Of a DNA stretch of 64,000 nt, positions 41,418 through 52,052 are shown in pieces. The notes beneath the pieces are model-generated. The model searched no databases and was not told where the DNA came from. It worked only from the letters and a program-made list of their open reading frames with translations. The translations under genes and the position numbers were made by a program. The DNA comes from Neoarius graeffei (Eukaryota; Chordata; Actinopteri; Siluriformes; Ariidae). The DNA lies in NCBI RefSeq assembly GCF_027579695.1, contig NC_083577.1:33402198-33466197 (forward strand), written 5' to 3'. How positions within the stretch are numbered: the stretch's first letter is position 1; every line of letters starts with the position of its first letter.

Positions 41418-42611
41418 TGGATGGTATTTGTAGGCTATTTGTTTATACTAGTACTTCAGCACTGGTCGCGCTTGGATTCTCTTGGCTACTGAGGCTACAT
41501 GCACTTATTAGCCCCTTTTGAATAAAAACATCAGCTAAATGACTTTATAATGGAGTGTAATGTTGGAATAATGTACAATATCTAAACAAGTACACAAAAT
41601 TAATGTTGATTCAGGTCCAAAATGCAGCGGTTAGTGGAAAGACAGGAATCGCATGTACAGATGAGCAGCACATGGTGCTGGACAACACGTCTTGTGAGTC
41701 CGTTTGTGCTCAAAACAGATTCCATTCATAAAATCTTTAAGCTTTCACGAGTTGTTTGTGCACCTGACGATGGCACACGCTGAACCAGAAAAAGACACAA
41801 TTTAAAAAGACATTATCCTCTGACTAAAACATGGTTGTTGTAGCTAGCTCCACTCTGCTACGTTCGGCTCCCTCAGCCTCAGCTGCTTGAATAAACTGGA
41901 ACTCAAAGTCCGTCATCCGGGAGAGATGGGTGTCATGGTGACCCCCCCCACCCCCACCCCCACCCCCCATTGTGTCTTGCTGGAAAGTCATGGATTACTG
42001 TCTGACTTTACTTTTTGACAATTTTTATTGTATAATGATTTATCTCACTATTCAGTGTCATCCAGAAGAGTATGGGTTCCCTTTTGAATCTGACGACTTC
42101 TCTGTAGATGCCATGGTTTTCTTGTCACCGTCATCTCTGGTTTGCTCATTAGGCATCTAAATATAAATCTACACCGAGAATTCTCTCAAACACCTGACCC
42201 GTGTGTGTGTGTGGAAAGTTCCTCAGGAGATGCCATCTTGGATGTAAATGACTTGAATACCAAGCAAGGCTTGAAGGAATGTGTTTGAATGAGGAAGGTC
42301 CGACTAAGCAGTGACGGTGTGTTAAACCGAGAAAACACACCCAACCCGTAGGGATCAGGAAGAGTCTTCCACAGTCATCCTAGTGTGAGACTTCTGTAAT
42401 GAACATGTGTCGAGTGTCATCACTATTGAACACCGGTGCCCTCGGTACATTGTCTTGCAAAGTGCAGATAAGGGTCATAAATATTTGATCTCAATTTTAC
42501 ATTTAATGCTGAAACTATTGAACCTGTGCCAGAGTTCGTGGAGGCAAATTACAACAGGCATCACACTGTGAACATCAAATGTATTTGTTCTGAACTTTGA
42601 AAACTGTATAT
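41418..42611. other. Intergenic sequence, no gene recognised
   Basis: Unassigned; includes a C-rich (acccccc)n patch at 41941-41968 and a short GT array near 42201. Small frames here lack motifs. Confidence 0.35.
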
Positions 42612-43159
42612 CTTATCTCATCTCATTATCTCTAGCCGCTTTATCCTGTTCTACAGCGTCGCAGGCAAGCTCGAGCCTATCCCAGCTGACTACGGGTGAA
42701 AGGCGGGGTACACCCTGGACAAGTCGCCAGGTCATCACAGGGCTGACACATAGACACAGACAACCACTCACATTCACACCTACGGTCAATTTAGAGTCAC
42801 CAGTTAACCTAACCTGCATGTCTTTGGGCTGTGGGGGAAACCGGAGCACCTGGAGGAAACCCACGTGGACACGGGGAGAACATGCAAACTCTGCACAGAA
42901 AGGCCCTTGCCGGCCACGGGGCTTGAACAGTGGCGGTTCTAGACCAAAATTACTAGGGGGGCCAAGGTGGGGCCAGTGTTTTTTCAGGGGGGCACATATG
43001 GACAAAACATGGCAATATTTAAGCGTTCAAAATTTTTGTTTAGTTTATTTAAAACCAAAACAAAATACATTGAGCATAATTACAATGAGATAAACATTCT
43101 GTCTCAATTGAGGTTTTTCACCCACGTGACCAAGTCATGTGATGCTGCCATTTTGGACG

Positions 43160-43575
43160 TCACAGCTCGAATCAGTTTGAATGCGAGGAAGGCGACAAAC
43201 GAAAAACATAAAAGAAAAAGGAGCGAGATGCAGAAAACACCTTCACTATCCAGCGACGTAGGGCATTTACAGGGCGAGCAGAAGGAGAGGTATTTGCAAA
43301 AATTGAGGTTAGCAGGCTTAGAGAACGACGTTTACCTGCTTCCACCAGGATTGTTCACTGACGTACAGAAGTACACGAAGCCCTCGTCTTTACCTGACTT
43401 CGGCCCACATGATCTGTATACCTATGTCGTTAAAAACCCATTGCCATACACAGGTATTGATCTGAAAGCGTATAAGAGTTTGGATGCCTACAAATATTTT
43501 GTGTCAGGCTGGGTAACATGCCTACATCAGTGGGTCGTCCCTGGAGCCGGTGGTCGCCATCTTATTACAGCTAAG
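43160..43575 (+). pseudogene. N-terminal exon of SWIM/YqaJ-associated protein (third copy)
   Basis: The frame reads KRKRSEMQKTPSLSSDVGHL, RYLQKLRLAGLENDVYLLPP, LPDFGPHDLYTYVVKNPLPY, DLKAYKSLDAYKYFVSGWVT and ends LITAK before a gtttgt donor-like site. It aligns along its length with exon 1 of copy B (F/Y-x-x-I/L-Q-K-I/L, P-D-x-x-x-x-D-x-Y-x-Y-V, K-A-x-K-S-x-x-A-Y-x-x-F-V-x-G-W-V). The open frame extends upstream of the element into the hAT by chance, so the true start is uncertain. Confidence 0.72.
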
Positions 43576-43764
43576 GTTTGTTCACATTTTCATTTACTTT
43601 CGGTCCTCAGGATAAACAAAATGTTATTAAATATCATTGAAATAACTTCTTGGTCTGTTGAGACATGGCCCGTTATAAATTTGCTGTTACCAGGCAATGA
43701 CCAAGAACTGTATTATTAGGGTTGGTGTCTGTGTTGTAGCAGTGTACTAGCAGCTAGCTGTTAG

Positions 43765-44270
43765 CACTAGCGAATGTCAACAACATAGTAGCTAGGATGT
43801 TACTGTAGCAATGTTTACGTTCAGTCATTTGGATGACTGTTAAAACCTTTCAGTCTCAAGTTTTTCCTTTACTGTATTTACTAGTTTACTGTAATTATGA
43901 TCCGGCAGCTATTTACACCGGATCCAGTGTAAATAGCTGCCGGAGCGCGCTCCGGCTTGCTCCCCCTCAAATTAAGCAGCGCGCTCCGGGAGCAAGCCGG
44001 AGCGCGCTCCGGAACCTCGGCTGGAGCACTCTGGGAGCAAGCCGGAGCGCGCTGCTTAATTTGAGGGGGAGCAAGCCGGAGCGCGCTCCGGCAGCTATTT
44101 ACATTGGATCCGGTGTAAATAGCTGCTGGATCGTAATTACAGTAAACTAGTAAATCCAGTAAAGGAAAAACTTGAGACTGAAAGGTTTTAACAGTCATCC
44201 AAATGACTGAACGTAAACATTGCTATAGTAACATACTAGCTACTATGTTGCTGACATTAGCTAGCTTGAC
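43765..44270. repeat. ~500-bp imperfect palindrome
   Basis: The left arm (atgtcaacaacatagtagct near 43774, gtttacgttcagtcatttgg near 43813, ctcaagtttttcctttactg at 43855) is repeated as its inverse complement on the right (cagtaaaggaaaaacttgag at 44157, ccaaatgactgaacgtaaac at 44199, agctactatgttgctgacat at 44239). The centre (43935-44095) is built from the G/C-rich self-complementary motif ccggagcgcgctccgg and cttgctccccctcaaattaa modules. Because the arms match, both strands show similar open frames (43833 and 43881). Confidence 0.9.
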
Positions 44271-44641
44271 CTTCAAAATGGCAGACACCGGGGCGTCACG
44301 TGACCCTGTGACGTCAGGTGAAATACCTCAATAGCCTAAACATTAAAATAAATTGTGCTCAATAAATCTTAAAACCATGTTTCTCTTTTTTGTAAAATAA
44401 GATTTCTATTTTTTCACACAATGAACCTTTTCTTCAGATGTGGCTGCACTGGAGTGTCGTCCAAGCACTTGCTGATATCTGGAGAAAGATGAATACAGTA
44501 AATATGAGAGTGCGACTGAGAACAACATTTATTTATCATTATTCATTTATTAATTTATTATTATATCTATTATTTTTATTTTATATTTATTAATTATTAT
44601 TCAGACTTCACACTTTCAGGGTAGGCTATAGGCCGACACTG

Positions 44642-44684
<43 letters not shown>

Positions 44685-44694
44685 TTATTCAACA

Positions 44695-44968
44695 TCACAA
44701 ACCTGATGGTGCTGTACTTGATATGCATGGTGAATCTGGTTGTCCCAATGACTCGTTGGGTTGTCCCTCATTCTGTCCCTCAATCTGATCCTGAATGTCT
44801 TCATCCTCACTCTCAGATTGCCTTTCAGATGCCTCACTTTCCACCTCTCCAACCACCACCTCTGGCTCTCTCTCCTCTTTCGTAATCTTCATCTTCCTTA
44901 CTCTCTCTATGTTGCTTTTTGCCAACAGGGGCAAAAAAGGACATAATGTCCTTCTTGCTCCTTTCCAT
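44695..44968 (-). pseudogene. hAT transposase N-terminus, frameshifted
   Basis: The minus-strand ATG at 44968-44966 opens MERSKKDIMSFFAPVGKKQH. After a frame shift near the T6 run it continues into an acidic segment EEREPEVVVGEVESEASERQ, then ESEDEDIQDQ and a stop after SSTAPSGL. The short basic start with IMSFF followed by an acidic linker is typical of ZMYM1-like hAT transposases, whose TTF-type finger would follow. It reads inward from the right end of the hAT element. Confidence 0.55.
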
Positions 44969-45606
44969 GATGATAGCCTACAGTAGGTCTATACTAAAAA
45001 GTAAACAGAGAGGAATGTAGCCTCTACATATCACAAGGCCATTCAAGTTTTACAAGAAGATTAAACACTGTCGGTTATTTTACCCATTTCCCAAAAATAT
45101 TAAGTTAGGCTACTTATTGCTGTGCAACGCACTTTTAAGAAAGCGCAATAAAACGGATTTATTATTGTAGTGAACAACAACAGTAAAACACGGATATGTG
45201 CAAACACTGATGTTACGAAATTGAATAATTTTCCTTACCTTCGCCTCTTTGCAGTAGCCTAGTCCTTGCAGGACTGCAGCTGTTATCTCTCGCGTCCGAA
45301 GTTTACAGTTCGCGCTGCTGCTGGTCTTTCTGCTGCAGGTAACAGTGTGCGTGTAGCGCTTTAAGGAGTCCGTGTAGAACACTCCGTCATGTCAGTTCCG
45401 ATCTTCGAGCCAGCGCACGTCGAAATTAATAAAGCTTATTATCTGTTCAGCACAGGGGCCACAACAGGGGCCAGGAGCAATTTTACAGGGGCACTGGCCC
45501 CCCCTGGCCCCCGTTTAAAACTGCCTATGGGCTTGAACCCGGACCTTCTTGCTGTGAGGCGACAGTGCTAACCACTACACCACCGTGTCGCCCCAAAACT
45601 GTATAT

Positions 45607-46388
45607 ATGTGTGTAATTTCAAAACTTAAAGAAACTGAAGAGATTTTTAGAAGACATCCTTCAGGACCTTAAATCTCTGTTTTAACACAAATACAGTGTA
45701 AGATGAGGTGAGATTATTTGGTGGCTGCCTGGAGAGAGCTAAATGTTCTGCCTGAGGAATCAAACTAGAAAGGGAAGATGGCTGGGGGAGACACTAGAAC
45801 ATTAATCATGCATCAGACGTTGGAGGAGCACGAGAAAAACATTCAAGGACAAAAACAGACCAGAGATGACAGCGGAGCACAGAACAGATGACTAAGTAAT
45901 GAAAAACACTCCATGTCAAGAAGAGAAATGAGGTTCAGAAGATTAAAATCCAGAGTTAGTATTAATCATAATAATAAAGATGTTCCTGTCTGTGTAGTGT
46001 TGAAGATGACGTCATGGCAGTTTCAAATGGTGTCGCTATGACGACCAGCTGTAGGGGAAAATAAACTACTGTCACGTCGAGTCGAGTTGATTCGAGTTTG
46101 TACCATGCAGTGTTAAAGGGCTATTAGGAGAGAGAAATGGAACACTCCAGATTATGAGAGGAAAAAGGCAGCAAGCCATGAGCTGAAATACACGCATGTT
46201 AAGGTCCTTGGGAAATATCACTATGGTCTACTATATTTTATCATGGTAGTTCATGGTATGCATGATAATACTTGAACTGGCACTTCATGGTACCCAAACT
46301 ACACCTTTTCTTTTCCCCGTCTTCAGTTGTCCAGTTTGGCTTATGATAGTGTCAGGAGTGGAACTTCTACTATTGTAGCTCATCCACC
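45607..46388. other. Intergenic sequence, no gene recognised
   Basis: Unassigned DNA. 46205-46310 contains catggtagttcatggtatgc and catggtaccc repeats that look like an old interspersed repeat. Confidence 0.35.
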
Positions 46389-46790
46389 TCAAAGTTTTGA
46401 TGTTCTGTGCTTTTCTGAGTTGATTTTCTCCTCACTATGGTTGTAAAGAGTGATTTTATTTGAGTTACTATACACGTCCTGTGAGCTCAGAACAGTTGGG
46501 TCATTCAACTCTGATCTCTTATGAACAAGATGTTTCAGCCTGCAGATCCTCCACTCACAGGATGTTTTTAGTTTTTTTGCACCATTCTGTGAAAGTTCTA
46601 GGATATCAGCTGTTTCTGAAATACTCAAACCAACCCATCTGGTACACATCCATGCTACAGTTACAGAGATCATCCCCCCCCCCCCCCCCTTATTCTGATG
46701 TTTGATGGAAACATTAATTGAAGCTTTTGACCTGTATCTGCATGGTTTGACACATGGTGCTGCTGCCACATTGTTGCCTCAGGTTCTCTG
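46389..46790 (-). pseudogene. Tc1/mariner-type transposase HTH fragment
   Basis: The minus strand encodes MISVTVAWMCTRWVGLSISE then TADILELSQNGAKKL and further text interrupted by indels. GLSISETADILxLS is the first helix-turn-helix of a widespread fish Tc1-like family. No catalytic region remains. A C15 run (46676-46690) lies inside it. Confidence 0.62.
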
Positions 46791-46935
46791 AGCTCAAGAT
46801 ACTGTCTGAGGAAACCCATACAGGCATGGAAATAACATGCAAACACCATGCATCGGCCTTGGTTGACCACCAGGGCTCGAACCCAGAACCTGCTTGCTGT
46901 AAGGTGACTGCACTAACCACTGCACCAACTATGAT
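46791..46935 (-). repeat. Decayed SINE head region
   Basis: The minus-strand reading atagttggtgcagtggttag, gtcaccttacagcaagcagg and gggttcgagccctgg keeps the A- and B-box layout of the 15918 family. The body (catgttatttccatgcctgt, gggtttcctcagacag) is strongly diverged, so this is an older member. Confidence 0.65.
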
Positions 46936-47329
46936 GGTTTCATACTTTTGAAAAGAGAAAAGTGGAAGTGTGAAAAGTGAGCCCTCAGCTCCCAGCAGGG
47001 GGTGACATAGGCCTCTGTTCAAGCTTTAACTATGTGATTTATGCACTGAAAATATGAGGTGTCATTTACATAGGCCAAAACAATGATTCTCAAATGGGGC
47101 TGGAGACAAACAAAACAAAAAGCTCTTGAGCTCCAATAAATAGTAAAAAGCCACAATAATACTCTGTACATTTAAATAATGAACATAATGCTTTAACAAT
47201 TTGATTATGTTCATCTATACTGAGGGGGGGTCAACAAAATTTATTTTGAAGGTGAAAGTTGTCCCTGGCTCCAAAATGTTTACTCCTGGGCTAAAGCGTT
47301 GACTAGATGAGTTTGAATAGGTGAGATTT
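46936..47329. other. Intergenic sequence, nothing recognised
   Basis: No supported feature; a G7 run at 47224 and A-rich tracts only. Confidence 0.3.
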
Positions 47330-47645
47330 TACTAAGTACTGTATGAAGTACTTTTAAACAAATCACTGCATCCAACAAGTTTTATATCCATCAAAAAGAA
47401 AAAAAAATGGATAAAAATGAAATGCGAGTTTATCCTGGAAGCAAACAACTGTCCAAACATACACTTCTTGAGAAAAATCAATGATGTAGGAAGGAGCAAA
47501 TCCATGTAGAGTTTTAAAAACAAATATGGATCCTGTAATGGACAAGGAGTCACTGGTGGGAGGCTAAACATGAGTTGATGTGGTGCAGCTTTTCTTGGTA
47601 TCGATGAGAATGGTCTTCTGTTGTGTTCAGTAGCTGTAAGCATAC
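47330..47645 (-). pseudogene. L2/CR1-type LINE C-terminal fragment
   Basis: In two frames the minus strand encodes LLTATEHNRRPFSSIP, then SLPPVT, then FVFKTLHGFAPSYIIDFSQE. The order LLT-x-T, H..P, LHWLPV-like, then FK-x-LHG-x-APSYI is the C-terminal signature of L2-like LINEs. It is frame-broken and truncated on both sides. Confidence 0.62.
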
Positions 47646-47715
47646 TAAAGAGGATTTATTTGTACATACATTTTACAGCCTAAATAAGACAAAATAAATA
47701 CATGAATAATATATT

Positions 47716-48056
47716 CCATCCATCCATTATCCGTAGCTGCTTATCCTGTACAGGGTCACAGGCGAGCTGGAGCCTATCACAGCTGACTATGGGTGAGAGG
47801 CGGGGTACACCCTGGACAAGTTGTCGGGTCATCGCAGGGCTGACACATAGAGACAAACCACCATTCACACTCACATTCACACCTGCGGTCAATTTAGAGA
47901 CACCAGTTAGCCTAATATGCACATCTTTGGACTCTGGGGGAAACCGGAGCACCCAGAGGAAACCCGGACCGACACGGGGAGAACATGCAAACTCCCAGAA
48001 CCCAGAATCTTCTGGCTGTGAGGCGACAGTGCTAACCACTACACCACCGTACTGCC
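47716..48056 (-). repeat. tRNA-derived SINE with 13-bp target duplication
   Basis: A minus-strand member of the 15918 family. tgaataatatatt is duplicated exactly at 47703-47715 and 48057-48069. The tail is ccatccatccatt. A deletion removed part of the region between head and body (compare aactcccagaacccagaa at 47990 with other copies). Confidence 0.92.
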
Positions 48057-48315
48057 TGAATAATATATTGTTGATAGTTTAAAGTTATTGAACTGTTTTT
48101 AGATTTTAGGATTGGGTAGGTTAAAAAAAAGTCAATTTTATCATCCAGATTTCATATCATTAAGACCCTCACTCATTGAGATGTTAGTGAGCGCCACTTA
48201 TTAAGACACAGGAGGATATTTATCAGAATAAGAGTGAGAAGAATGAGTGTGTTGCATTTGTTTGGTATTGAAGTATATATAAAAAGTATGTTACCTAATA
48301 TAGATCCTTGACATG

Positions 48316-49920
48316 CAGTGGGACAAAAAAGTATTTAGTCAGCCACCAATTGTCCAAGTTCTCCCACTTAAAAAGATGAGAGAGGCCTTTAATTTTCATC
48401 ATGGGTATACCTCAACTATGAGAGACAGAATGGGGGGAAAGAATCCAGGAAATCACATTGTAGGATTTTTAATGAATTAATTGGTAAATTCCTCGGTAAA
48501 ATAAGTATTTGGTCACCTACAAACAAGCAAGATTTCTGGCTCTCACAGACCTGTAACAACTTCTTTAAGAGGCTCCTCTGTCCTCCACTCGTTACCTGTA
48601 TTAATGGCACCTGTTTGAACTCGTTATCAGTATAAAAGACACCTGTCCACAACCTCAGTCAGTCACACTCCAAACTCCACTATGGCCAAGACCAAAGAGC
48701 TGTCAAAGGACACCAGAAACAAAATTGTAGACCTGCACCAGGCTGGGAAGACTGAATCTGCAATAGGTAAGCAGCTTGGTGTGAAGAAATCAACTGTGGG
48801 AGCAACTATTAGAAAATGGAAGACATACAAGACCACTGATAATCTCCCTCGATCTGGGGCTCCATGCAAGATCTCACCCCGTGGGGTCAAAATGATCACA
48901 AGAACGGTGAGCAAAAATCCCAGAACTACACGGGGGGACCTAGTGAATGACCTGCAGAGAGCTGGGACCAAAGTAACAAAGGTTACCATCAGTAACACAC
49001 TACGCCGCCAGGGACTCAAATCCTGCAGTGCCAGACGTGTCCCCCTGCTTAAGCCAGTACATGTCCAGGCCCGTCTGAAGTTTGCTAGAGAGCATTTGGA
49101 TGATCCAGAAGAGGATTGGGAGAATGTCATATGGTCAGATGAAACCAAAATAGAACTTTTTGGTAAAAACTCAACTTGTCGTGTTTGGAGGAGAAAGAAT
49201 GCTGAGTTGCATCCAAAGAACACCATACCTACTGTGAAGCATGGGGGTGGAAACATCATGCTTTGGGGCTGTTTTTCTGCAAAGGGACCAGGACGACTGA
49301 TCCATGTAAAGGAAAGAATGAATGGGGCCATGTATCATGAGATTTTGAGGGAAAACCTCCTTCCATCAGCAAGGGCATTGAAGATGAAACGTGGCTAGGT
49401 CTTTCAGCATGACAATGATCCCAGACACACCGCCCGGGCAACGAAGGAGTGGCTTTGTAAGAAGCATTTCAAGGTCCTGGAGTGGCCTAGCCAGTCTCCA
49501 GATCTCAACCCCATAGAAAATCTTTGGAGGGAGTTGAAAGTCCGTGTTGCCCAGTGACAGCCCCAAAACATCACTGCTCTAGAGGAGATCTGCATGGAGG
49601 AATGGGCCAAAATACCAGCAACAGTGTGTGAAAACCTTGTGAAGACTTAGAGAAAATGTTTGACCTCTGTCATTGCCAACAAAGGGTATATAACAAAGTA
49701 TTGAGATGAACTTTTGTTATTGACCAAATACTTATTTTCCACCATAATTTGCAAATAAATTATTTAAAAATTAGACAATGTGATTTTCTGGATTTTTTTT
49801 CTCATTTTGTGTCTCATAGTTGAAGTATACCTATGATGAAAATTGCAGGCCTCTCTCATCTTTTTAAATGGGAGAACTTGCACAATTGGTGACTGACTAA
49901 ATACTTTTTTTGCCCCACTG
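48316..49920 (+). mobile_element. Tc1-type transposon, same family as 30646, copy B
   Basis: The ends cagtgggacaaaaaagtatt and aatactttttttgccccactg. The right flank is TA; the left is TG, a probable mutated TA. It is collinear with copy A and looks about 97-98% identical by eye, 17.7 kb away in the same orientation. Confidence 0.94.
48682..49650 (+). pseudogene. Tc1 transposase, copy B: open to residue 238, then two stops
   Basis: From [20 protein letters not shown] the frame is uninterrupted through the HTH region, [13 protein letters not shown] (first Asp) and [14 protein letters not shown] to KMKRG, where TGG has become TAG (49396-49398). The frame continues past it with [10 protein letters not shown] (second Asp kept), [14 protein letters not shown] (third Glu kept) and a second stop in VAQ*QPQN (CGA-type to TGA near 49555). 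Both stops look like single transitions. It does not share the 11-bp deletion or the Asp-to-Gly change of copy A. Confidence 0.93.
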
Positions 49921-49998
49921 TACTCTGAATCCAATGACTGTGACTGAGACAGATGTTAAACCAATGCAGTACCATTTCCTTAAAGCTTAAAACCTTAA

Positions 49999-50824
49999 GC
50001 TAAGGTCACACACAACTGGTTGATCCGTGAGAACCGTGGCTGGGGCTACCGTGGCCATTGTGGCAGATTTTGGAGGTGATCGGTCGCATAAATTTGGGCA
50101 GAGTAAATATGCAAATGAAGAAATGGTGGTAGCAATGGAAGATGCCCATAAAACCAATGGCGGCAGTGATGTACGGCCTTACAGCACTACCTGATGACAG
50201 TATGTATGGTTTTCACGGCTGTAGTATGGCATAGCCTCAGCAAGATGAAATAAGCCACGCCCTGAGGCAAACTTTTCAGTTTCTGAAGAATGTTGTTCCA
50301 TGAACATTTTGAGCTTGATGGTTGTGACAGAATGCTACGGTAGCCCACGTAAGCCTCATCTATGCCTCACCTATGCCTCAAGGATGCTCACCGATGCCTT
50401 TGTGGTTGCAGCAGATGAATTCATCCAGTGCTTTACCCACGCCCATTTTTTAACACAACGAAACTTTCCAGGGATGGAAGCCATACCCTCCTAGTTGTCA
50501 AGGTAGCTCTCTGGCTCTCACATATTCCGATGGAAGGGTCCAGAACACGTGCCAGTTGACCCCCAGAAGGCTCAACATCATCTACTGGTGTCTACGGCTA
50601 TGTGAGACCTTACCTTTATACACTATTTGTGGTCTTTAAGCTCAACGCAAGTTCTCACATGGCTGGAATCACTTCACAGTAGACTGTTTTAAGCTACTGT
50701 GGCTTCATTTGCATATTTACTCCCCCCAAATTTATGCAACCGATTATCTCCAAAATTTGCTGGAATAGCCATGGTAGCCCTGGCCACAGTTCTCATGGAT
50801 CAACTGGCTATGCATGACCTTAGC
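49999..50824. mobile_element. TTAA-flanked foldback element with ~125-bp inverted ends
   Basis: The left end gctaaggtcacacacaactg then gttgatccgtgagaacc, and the right end gttctcatggatcaactg then gctatgcatgaccttagc, are long imperfect inverted repeats continuing to catttgcatatttact against agtaaatatgcaaatg. TTAA flanks both sides (49995-49998, 50825-50828). The 826-bp element has no transposase. It lies next to a Tc1-like relic. Confidence 0.82.
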
Positions 50825-50849
50825 TTAAGATCCCCTATATATGTGCCCA

Positions 50850-51205
50850 TAACAAGCTGTAGCATTAAGATTTCCCTTCCCTGGAAATAAGAAGCCCAAT
50901 CTTGTTCCAGCAAGACAACTCCCCTGTGCACAAAATGAGATCCATGAAGATATGGTGTGCCAAGGATTGGACTGGAAGAACTTGAGTGAACTGCACCCCA
51001 ACATCAGTGCCTGATCTCATTAATGCTCTTGTGGCTGAATGATCACAAATCCTCACAGCCACGCTCCAAAATCTAGCAGAATGCCTTCCCAGAAGAGCTT
51101 ATTGTCAAAATAATGGGGACCAAGTCTGGAATAGGGTGCTCAGCAAGTACAAATGTATGATAGTCAGGTGTCCACAAACTTTTGGCCATATAAGTGTACT
51201 CCTAT
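50850..51205 (+). pseudogene. Relic of a Tc1/mariner-type transposon right half
   Basis: The text gtagcattaagatttccctt, cagcaagacaactcccctgt, gtgctcagcaagtacaaatg and gtccacaaacttttggccat follows the order of a very common fish DNA-transposon whose right end reads ggtgtccacaaacttttggc then catatag. Translation gives only scraps (FQQDNSPVHKM-like text near 50900). Left parts are missing or replaced by the TTAA element. Confidence 0.5.
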
Positions 51206-51661
51206 GTTAAGTCATGAATGCAGTAGGAGATAGAAAGTGTTTTGCATATGTAAAAAAAAAAAGCCCTCCTTTGCTTATGTTAAAAGCATATTTTTGCTTA
51301 TGTAAATGCTGCATTTTTGCACAGGCTGGAAGACGAAAAGCACTTTTGTTGCCGCTTGGGATTAAAACTCTCACTTTCAATTCACTCAATTCAGTGAGCT
51401 TTAGCCTATTGGAATCGCTGTTACAAGAGTTAATGTACTGGCAAAGCACTGAAATGACCAAAATGAGCAATAAAACAAACAAACGAAAAACAAATGAAGC
51501 AAAAACAAGTGCACATAATCACTCAGCGAAAGATCAAACAGAGCTGTGGGTCATGATGATGTATCTTCATGGAATCCAAATACAGAATATCTGGCTTATC
51601 CCTACAAGGAAAATAATAATATTATAATAATAATAATCAATAATAATGAGTCGTAATAATA
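51206..51661. other. Intergenic sequence, nothing recognised
   Basis: An ORF at 51214-51627 has no motif I know and low-complexity Asn/Lys/Thr composition. The stretch ends in a taataat-rich simple repeat that served as SINE target. Confidence 0.3.
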
Positions 51662-52038
51662 GCGGCGGCACGGTGGTGTAGTGGTTAGCACTTTCACTTC
51701 TCAGCAAGAAGGTTCTGGGTTCGAGCCCAGTGTCCGACGGGCCTTTCTGTGCGGAGTTTGCATGTTCTCCCCGTGTCTCTGTGGGTTTTCTCTGGGTGCT
51801 CCGGTTTCCCCCACACTCTAAAGACATGCAGGTTAGGTTAACTGGTGGCTCTAAATTGACCGTAGGTGTGAATGTGAGTGTGAATGGTTGTTTGTCTCTT
51901 TGTGTCAGCCCTGTGATGACCTGGCGACTTGTCCAGGGTGTACCCTGCCTCTCACCTATAGTCAGCTGGGATAGGCTCCAGCTTGCCCGTGACCATGCAC
52001 AGGATAAGCGGCAACAGATAATGGGTGGATGGATGGAA
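51662..52038 (+). repeat. tRNA-derived SINE, first of a tandem pair
   Basis: Full-length 15918-family member from gcggcggcacggtggtgtag to ataatgggtggatggatgga. The flanks agtcgtaataata (left) and agtagtaataata (right, 52042) are an imperfect 13-bp duplication. Confidence 0.88.
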
Positions 52039-52052
52039 TAAGTAGTAATAAT

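Larger units (their letters stand above)
43109..44330 (+). mobile_element. ISL2EU-like transposon, third copy of another subfamily, inside the hAT
   Basis: The ends tgaggtttttcacccacgtg and cgtcaggtgaaatacctca are inverted and flanked by AT on both sides (43107-43108, 44331-44332), as in copies A and B, though the end sequence differs. The left half encodes the N-terminal exon of the SWIM/YqaJ-associated protein; the right half is a large palindrome. Internal sequence and the THAP gene are missing. Confidence 0.78.
42928..45529 (-). mobile_element. hAT element inside the SINE, with perfect 8-bp duplication
   Basis: The ends cagtggcggttctagaccaa and cgtttaaaactgcctatg are imperfect inverted repeats, and ggcttgaa is duplicated exactly (42920-42927, 45530-45537). 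Sub-terminal blocks are rich in ggggccag on the left and ctggccccc on the right. A minus-strand transposase start lies at 44968. Its interior contains an ISL2EU-like element (43109-44330). A CA array lies at 44652-44683. Confidence 0.9.
42612..45594 (-). repeat. SINE split by a 2.6-kb hAT insertion
   Basis: A minus-strand member of the 15918 SINE family: its tail side is 42612-42927 and its head side 45538-45594. It is flanked by the 12-bp duplication aaaactgtatat (42600-42611, 45595-45606). The break falls inside the B-box region (gcttgaacccgg on the plus strand), where a hAT inserted with an 8-bp duplication. Order of events: SINE first, then hAT. Confidence 0.9.

Noticed and set aside
42613-43093. 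Frames of 80-130 codons with text like FAEFACSPRVHVGFLQVLRF in many SINE copies.
   Set aside because: They are chance frames across the conserved SINE body and appear at each copy; SINEs are non-coding.
43833-44198. Two overlapping 105-codon frames on opposite strands with nearly the same protein.
   Set aside because: They are the two arms of one palindrome read from each side, so the similarity follows from the DNA symmetry.
51214-51627. A 137-codon plus-strand frame as a possible gene.
   Set aside because: Composition is low-complexity, there is no domain or splice context, and it overlaps an equally long antisense frame in AT-rich DNA.
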